From: Myripristis murdjan
Lineage: Eukaryota > Chordata > Actinopteri > Holocentriformes > Holocentridae
NCBI RefSeq assembly: GCF_902150065.1
Contig: NC_043990.1
Span: 12,373,740 to 12,437,739, forward strand
Direction: 5' to 3'
Length of the DNA: 64,000 bases
Shown here: positions 58,083 through 64,000 of the stretch, piece after piece
How the letters are laid out: the number at the start of each line of letters is the position of its first letter
How positions within the stretch are numbered: the first letter of the stretch is position 1
Program-made: the position numbers and the translations under genes
Notes under the pieces: model-generated
Databases searched by the model: none
What the model saw: the letters and a program-made list of their open reading frames with translations, nothing else
What the model was told of the DNA's origin: nothing

Positions 58083-61000
58083 CTAACCAAGGAAGCCGAC
58101 TTTCTGTCTCTTCTTTCCCAGGCTCTCCTCTTGCTGCAGCAGCTTCATGAGGGGGGCGTGAAGGGCCTTCCCCACCCGTTTCCCTGCCTGGACGCAATAC
58201 AAATACATCAGCACCTTCTTCCTGTACAGACACACTCTTACAGGGATACTTACAGACGGGCCATACTCAAAATACTGTGTACTGCTCTTTGGAAATGAAG
58301 AAAAAAAAACCTTACATCACATTCATCATTAATATCTCGAATATCTCTACTTTGTAACAGTTTTCATTTCATGGCCTTATATTACCTATTGCGCCATGTT
58401 TTTACTAACAAATATCTATTTTGGAAAAAAACTCAAAAAAACAGTGCATGTGCTGTATTATCACTAAATGAAGTCAATATTAAATGTGAAATGACATAAA
58501 GCCTATGAGGTTAAAATGCACTCAAGTCTGCTGAGTAAAAAGACTAAGCGAACCCGTAACGTCAAAACATCCGATATTTTTGAGGATGTCATGTATTTCT
58601 GCCACGTTGGATCCATCCTACTGAGAGGTTAACGTGCTTATTTGCTCAAGGTCAGCGCTCACAGTTGCACATTATGCTAATACCTTGGCTGGAGCAGGAG
58701 GGAGACAGATGGTGGAGGAGGACGGCTGCAGCTGAAGCCCCTCTGACTCACCTCTGTCATTTCAAAGATGCTCTCCGGGTCCAGGCTGCCTCCGCCCACC
58801 TTCCTCACGCAGGTCACCGTGCCCTTGTGCGTGACGGAGATGATGAGGCTCGCCACGGAGCACGCCTTCTCCTGCAGCGTCGCGTCCACCACGTGCCTGT
58901 GGCCCACCTGGAAAAAGACAGACAATGTCGGGGAAGACTGGCAGTGCATATGTTTTCCATTTTAATGCGATGACAAACTTCACTAATTCTCTTCTTATTC
59001 AACAAGCGCACAAACACATCAACCAAAGTGAGCACCTGATGTGGATAAAAACAATACAATAGCAGATGATGACAGCCAGAGGGAGTCAGACTCATGATAC
59101 TAGTGTGAGTTTACCTTGCACAAGGTCACTATACAGGGCACATTTTCTACGTTGATTCTCACGCAGTCATAAGGGTCATCAGACAATTCGATTTCCTTTC
59201 CTCCTTCGTCATCCGCTGATATGTGCACTCTGGGAATTCTGTTGTGAGAGAGCGGAGGGACTCTCTATCAGCTGTCATTTTCAATCTATATGCACAAAAA
59301 AGCCTGTTCAACTGGAAGATCTGGGAGTCTCGTTCATTAAAGGCCCAAAGGAGTATGACATTGTACTTACTTAGTGTTGAAGAGAGCTGCCTTTACAGCT
59401 ATTGAGATGGCATCATACAGGTTTCCATCACACTGCAGAAGCTGTGGAAACAAGACAGTGTGGGATTTTGCCTCAGAGCACGAGTACACCACAGCCTTCG
59501 ACAGCGCTATTCCAATTCACACCTTCAACAAACCGAATTAGCACATCACCCAAGAGAAACCGACCACATCTGCATGCTTTAACACAAAGCTGATTATTGT
59601 AGCATGACTGACATCTTGACTGACTGACTCCATCCTGTGGGTATCCAGCTTTTTGGTGGTGGAAACAGCCCATGCATCAGCAGGTAGCACTGGTATGATT
59701 ATATTAATAGGAACAGAAATTTAAAAACTTGCAGGAAAGGGTCACACATGCATTAAACTTCAGTACAGCAGCAGGATAAATGTGATGCTAATCTTATTTA
59801 ACTGAATTCTAATGATAGTTTTTGCTACTGACAGCTCTTATCGATCGAAATTGTTTATTATTCTATGATAGGTCTCCTATATTTTATTGCTGACTTGTTA
59901 CGATCCGTCTTACTTCTTTGCTACACTTTTATTGATTGAAATATAAACCTGACACTGATTTTCTTCAGTTTCAGCAAAATTGTATGAGCTTTGTGCTGCA
60001 GCAAACTGAAAAGCTTAAAAATATTCGACTGCAAATGTCATCACCTACCAGCACATCCACGTAGAGCAGCCAGCAGTGCTCCCCTGGGCTGATGCAGAGG
60101 CTCTTCATGTCCAAACTGCGCTTGTTGTTGAAGACTTTGTAGAGAGTGTTGCTCAGCTCTGTCCCGAGCTCCTCGCCTCCACGGCCCTCAAACTCTGGGG
60201 TTGCATTGGCCGAACTGGTAAGGGAAGGAAAAAAAGAGAAAAATAATAGTATCGTACAGGAAATGTGGCAACAGGATATCGAATATCAGAGAAATAGATG
60301 ACAGGATACATAATTAAACAGAAAGTGGGCATTTCTCTAACCTTCAGTATTTTATTTTTTAATTTAGTCAGTGGGAAAGTAGTGACACAGAAAGCAATGG
60401 CTACATTTGATCCAGGAAATCTCCAAAACTGATAATCAAATCATGTTTAACAGAAGAGTTCAGGATGGAGTACTATTATTTATGATACGTCCCTTATGAT
60501 CAGCATCATCATCTGCTTCATTTGTATGTCTCATGGGGAACAGCTGATACCACACTGCCTCCTAGTGGCATTCAGGGTTAACCATCAAAACACAAACTGA
60601 TTACTAGGTTTAAGCTTTTAACCCTCCTGTCACCTGAAAATTTACTAACCTTGTTTATCAGTCGGGGTCAATTTGACCTCAGCAATTTAAACCACCAGAA
60701 AATGATTTTAATAATATTTGTTTCCCAAGTTCATGTGTTTTGTTGACTACAAAAATAGCCATTTAAATAAAACAGAACCCCACTCAACCCTCTTATACAC
60801 CAAAGTTCTTGTGGGAATCATGTTTTTCCCTCCTGAATGTCATATGAACTGGACTGGCTCTCACACGGCTACAGGTGTGGTTATGTTTGGTGAATATTCA
60901 TCAGTGTCATCCAAAATAACTAAAAACAACTAAAACTAATTTGTGCACACTGTTGACATTTCTTATAAGTTTCATATAGCTAAAACAAAAACAAAACAAA

Positions 61001-61926
61001 CAAAAAGAAAAAAAAATGAAACAATGGTGTGTATAAAATATGTACAGGACACTGAAAACATATCAGCATGTTAATTTTACATTTATCCACATGCCCCTAT
61101 TGAATTAGTTATGAAATATGAGGCAAAAAATGATGTTAATCATGTATTTAGAGACATTGAACATTGAATTGACCCTAAAGATAACAGCAGGATTAAAACC
61201 CAACTCCAGTCTTGGCAGCAGCGTCACACCTACCAGTCAACAAAGAACTCCAGATATCCTTCATCTGGCACCATCGGCCTCGGCTTCCCAATCTCAGCCT
61301 TTATTCCAACTAGAACCACTGTGTGGCCCTGGAGGACAGACAGCAGAAAACCTCAGATTAACCTGGATTATGCTCTGATGATAAATACTGAGACATGTAA
61401 GCAGGATAGAAAGATTTAAGTTAAGTAATTTGCATATTTGTAAACACATTAGCCAGATGAATGTGCATTTTTCAGCGTCTATGTTACATGATGCACAGTA
61501 TGACACAGAGGATGCACAGATTATCATGTTAATTTGTTAATATGTGAGCTATCTATAGAGGATAACATTACCAGTGTGACTTTGGCCGAGCCGTCTGTGT
61601 TGGAAACCACATCGGTCTCTATTTCCATGTGTCTGTAGTCCTCACAGCTCCTCCCGTCCACTCGTAGGTCATCCTGAAAAATGAAAAAGTCTCAATAAAC
61701 AAACACACGGAAGACAGATCCATCAGTTTGGGATGCTAGTGATGCTAGGTGGCTAAAGCTGCCCGGCTTTCCGGCTGGAAATAACCCGCCTCAGTGACAC
61801 TTCATCGACTTTTTCAATTTAGAGGACTCGACGTCTGAAATGCCACGCCTGTATAGGAATAAAACTTACCCGTATACCATGTAGGATGTATACTTTCTCA
61901 GCCTCGCTAACTTGCACCGTTGCCAT
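58083..61926 (-). CDS. exosc7: exosome complex component RRP42
   Basis: Eight exons join to exactly 291 residues, the human length: 61870-61926, 61572-61673, 61234-61328, 60049-60214, 59371-59441, 59115-59238, 58752-58907, 58083-58187, all GT-AG. EXOSC7 is a catalytically inert RNase PH-like subunit of the six-membered exosome ring in nucleus and cytoplasm. The sequence reads MATVQVSEAEKVYILHGIR, DDLRVDGRSCEDYRHMEIET, PDEGYLEFFVDCSANATPEF, GRGGEELGTELSNTLYKVFN, SPGEHCWLLYVDVL, DGNLYDAISIAVKAALFNT, VPCIVTLCK, GHRHVVDATLQEKACSVASL, SLDPESIFEM and ends KKRQKVGFLG. No break is seen. The intron between the third and fourth exons carries a piggyBac-like element. Confidence 0.97.
60618..61196. mobile_element. 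piggyBac-like miniature element, copy B
   Basis: TTAA lies at 60618-60621 and 61193-61196. The ends CCCTCCTGTCACC and GATAACAGCAGGA match copy A (8902-9435), as do GGGGTCAATTTGACCTCAGC and the following AAATAGCC.TTTAAATAAAACA block. It is more diverged than copy A and includes an A-rich insertion near 60985-61020. Confidence 0.7.
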
Positions 61927-62159
61927 AATGTAAAAACAGGGGTCGCATGTGTGTCGCTCACAGACAGCGTCATCATTGCAAGACGACAACAAACGTGCGC
62001 GACTACCAATGGGTGCGCACGGTTTGCTCACCCGGATGGGCCGATTAGGAGTTTCGAAATAATTATTAAAGCGATTGAAAGTGAGCACCACACAATGCTA
62101 TTTTTCCCCCTTTTTAAACTAATTTTGAAACTTACAAAAAAATTTAAAAAATAAAATAG

Positions 62160-62222
62160 AATAAAAAATAAAAATAAAAATAAAAATAAAAATAAAAATA
62201 AAAATAAAAATAAAAATAAAAA
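62160..62222. repeat. AAAAAT hexanucleotide-like repeat followed by CAT triplets
   Basis: About ten units of ATAAAA lie 5' of exosc7, then (CAT)n at 62223-62234. It separates exosc7 from the CpG-rich region to its right. Confidence 0.9.
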
Positions 62223-62569
62223 TCATCATCATCATTTCTTTGTGGAGCAATATGTGTCAACGATTTCCTCCTCACAAAACAAAAAAGCTGTCTAAACAAT
62301 TAATGTGTGCAAGAGTTTCGATGCCTCTAAGTGAGTTTATTGTAACATACTCGCGCTTTATTATAATTTTATTTTATCCCCCTATTTTGTTAGGCATGTG
62401 TTGTTTTTGCGGTATGTCTCTCTTTTGCACTAGTTCCTGTTTGAAGTTGAAATAAAGATTTACAAATAAAGTAAATATAAATCAGCTGGAGTTATTTTAT
62501 TGCAGGGGAGGGAGAAGTCCCGATCGGTTTCCATCCATGTGACACTTGTTCATCAGACAGAAAGACACA

Positions 62570-63167
62570 AAAAAAAAGGAGGGGGGTGGCGGTGCGTTTG
62601 CTGTGTTTGGTGTTTACAGTGTAGCAGCGGCTCCCCTCTCCATCGCACACCCTGCGTCAGATCAGATTGAGGATTTTCACCCAGGCGCACCTTGAAAACA
62701 ACAAGCCGGAGACGCGCTGACTCCAGATCTGCCGCTCCAACCCGGTGCGGAGCGGCGTCCTGCGCATGGGAGGCAGGAGCGGAGCGGGCGGAGCAGACTT
62801 CCTGGTTAGCTCTCCGTCTGTTGTCCAGCCCGCACACCTCTCTGGGTTTCACAGCCAAAGAAGCCACCGAAGTGGTTTGGTATCGGCTCAACCGGCGGCT
62901 GTGTTCCCGGTGTAATTTCCATACGAAAGAGCCAAAGCTCCGGGTGAAACCGAGGCGGAAAGGGCCGGAGCGGCTGCGCGCTGGAGGCTGCCCGCTCAGC
63001 AGCGAGCCTAGCCCGGCTTGTGCTACACGGACGGGGCGGCGGAGCTGTTAGCGCTCACCACTGTCATTTTTTTTTTTTTTTTTAAACACAAACTTCAATT
63101 TACCGAGCTTCATAACTTAAGTGAGGACTCGCCACAGACTTTCACCGACAAGCAAGTTGAGAGCGAG
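62570..63167 (+). promoter_or_regulatory. CpG-rich promoter and probable 5' non-coding exon of a plus-strand gene
   Basis: The 62590-63060 stretch is strongly G/C- and CpG-rich. It ends in GAGAGCGAG|GTAAGG at 63167, a strong 5' splice site on the plus strand. No conserved protein is seen; a 119-codon frame across it (62692-63051) has arginine-rich composition typical of translated CpG islands. In mammals ZDHHC3 lies head to head with EXOSC7, so this may be the zdhhc3 first exon. That identity is by synteny only. Confidence 0.55.
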
Positions 63168-64000
63168 GTAAGGCGTCCATAAAAAAAAACAACTCAGTTT
63201 GTGACTTTGGGAATTATTTTGTGTGACATTTCCTGCTATGTGTTTATCAGTGGAGGCTCCAGGAGAGGCGTCCACATTCAGACCCCCAAAGTGTTGCTGT
63301 TAGTCACTTCCTGGTTGGGTTCAGGTTGCAGGGACAGTCAATGGCTTTTTTATAATCGCTGTGAACAAATAGTGTAGTAATATTGTGATTCAGCATGGTA
63401 AAAAAAAAATCACATTTCGCCTGCCTGTTATCAGAGGGGTCACAGGTTAGAGTCCGTTTCAGAGCAGCACCCTGGCGCTTGTAGGGCTTTATTGTCTTGC
63501 TCAAGGACACTTAAACAGGGAAGATGCTGACCAACGCCTAGGCTTGAATTTTGTTATCATTACTTTTGAAGAAACAGCTGCTGTATCCCTTTATCCACCA
63601 CCAAACCAAAGCAAACTCTAAAACTCCAATGAGAGAGTGCAACAAAATGACCCTGAACTTGCATTCACATCCTAATCGATTTTACAGTATTGCTGGTGAA
63701 TTATGATCATTACATCAGCTGAGTGATATAAAACCTAACCAAAGTCTGTTGGACTGTAACTAAAACAGTGTGTGCTGTATTTTAATAGCACACAGAGACC
63801 AGTGCTGAATCACTGTGCAAATTAATCAGATAATTCTCAACCTTGTTTGGTGTCAAGGAGCCACAAACTGATACACACCAGGCCGCAGATCGGTATCTGA
63901 TGAGATTTAGTCTTTCCATAATTGTCTACACTGTGGGATGGCAGATTAACAGTGAAGAGTGTGAGGCCTGTGAACAGAATAGTTAGTGTTATCCATTATC
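63168..64000. other. start of intron 1 of the plus-strand gene (inferred)
   Basis: No exon is visible. It includes a degenerate repeat with TTGCTCAAGGACACTT (63497-63512) similar to the one near 55675. Confidence 0.4.

Noticed and set aside
62160-62222. Tandem AAAAAT run as a possible regulatory array
   Set aside because: Simple sequence repeat with no spacer structure or conserved flank; length is likely polymorphic.
62692-63051. 119-codon plus-strand frame in the CpG-rich region
   Set aside because: Arginine- and alanine-rich composition is typical of translated CpG islands. No conserved domain; better explained as 5' UTR and promoter.
1-64000. CRISPR arrays, bacterial operons, phage or intact retrovirus-like elements
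   Set aside because: The repeats are microsatellites, the palindrome and small DNA elements or LINE pieces. I saw no LTR pair, gag, pol of retroviral type, env or Polinton genes.

Overview
This window is nuclear DNA from a ray-finned fish, most likely a percomorph teleost. Its genes are vertebrate with many small introns, its protein sequences sit closest to known teleost versions, and it carries fish-type microsatellites, small TTAA- and hAT-type DNA elements, and LINE tails ending in the GATCCC...CAATAAA type sequence. Gene identities come from reading proteins by eye against remembered family sequences; no database search was run.

Layout, left to right: (1) 25-4748 minus: first two coding exons of ppt2 (lysosomal thioesterase), whose intron 1 holds a hAT-like element split by a 3.0 kb near-perfect, loop-less palindrome. 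(2) 6513-17827 minus: a complete 15-exon, 618-residue carnitine acetyltransferase-like gene that has lost the catalytic His and the STS motif. (3) 20213-30621 minus: a large phostensin gene (ppp1r18) with a 4.2 kb exon, a KVSF PP1-docking motif and a six-residue last exon. (4) 32642-37210 minus: nurim (nrm), with a tRNA-Lys(CTT) gene and a LINE fragment in its introns. (5) 38286-39898 minus: a 177-residue LIM protein of the Ajuba/LIMD1 type whose third LIM domain stops after its first zinc site. (6) 44047-53056 plus: cdcp1, 1212 residues, longer than the mammalian protein because an exon pair is present in extra tandem copies. (7) 54661-56357 minus: clec3b (tetranectin). (8) 58083-61926 minus: exosc7 (exosome ring subunit). 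(9) 62600-63167: a CpG-rich probable 5' exon of a plus-strand gene, zdhhc3 by synteny only.

The genes are ordinary single-copy chromosomal neighbours rather than one pathway. ppp1r18-nrm (and ppt2) recall the mammalian MHC region, while LIMD1-like, cdcp1, clec3b and exosc7 recall human 3p21.31, so the window joins two ancestral linkage blocks.

The items most worth a second look are the CRAT-like pseudoenzyme, the 3 kb palindrome, the half-LIM-domain protein, and the cdcp1 exon-pair expansion.
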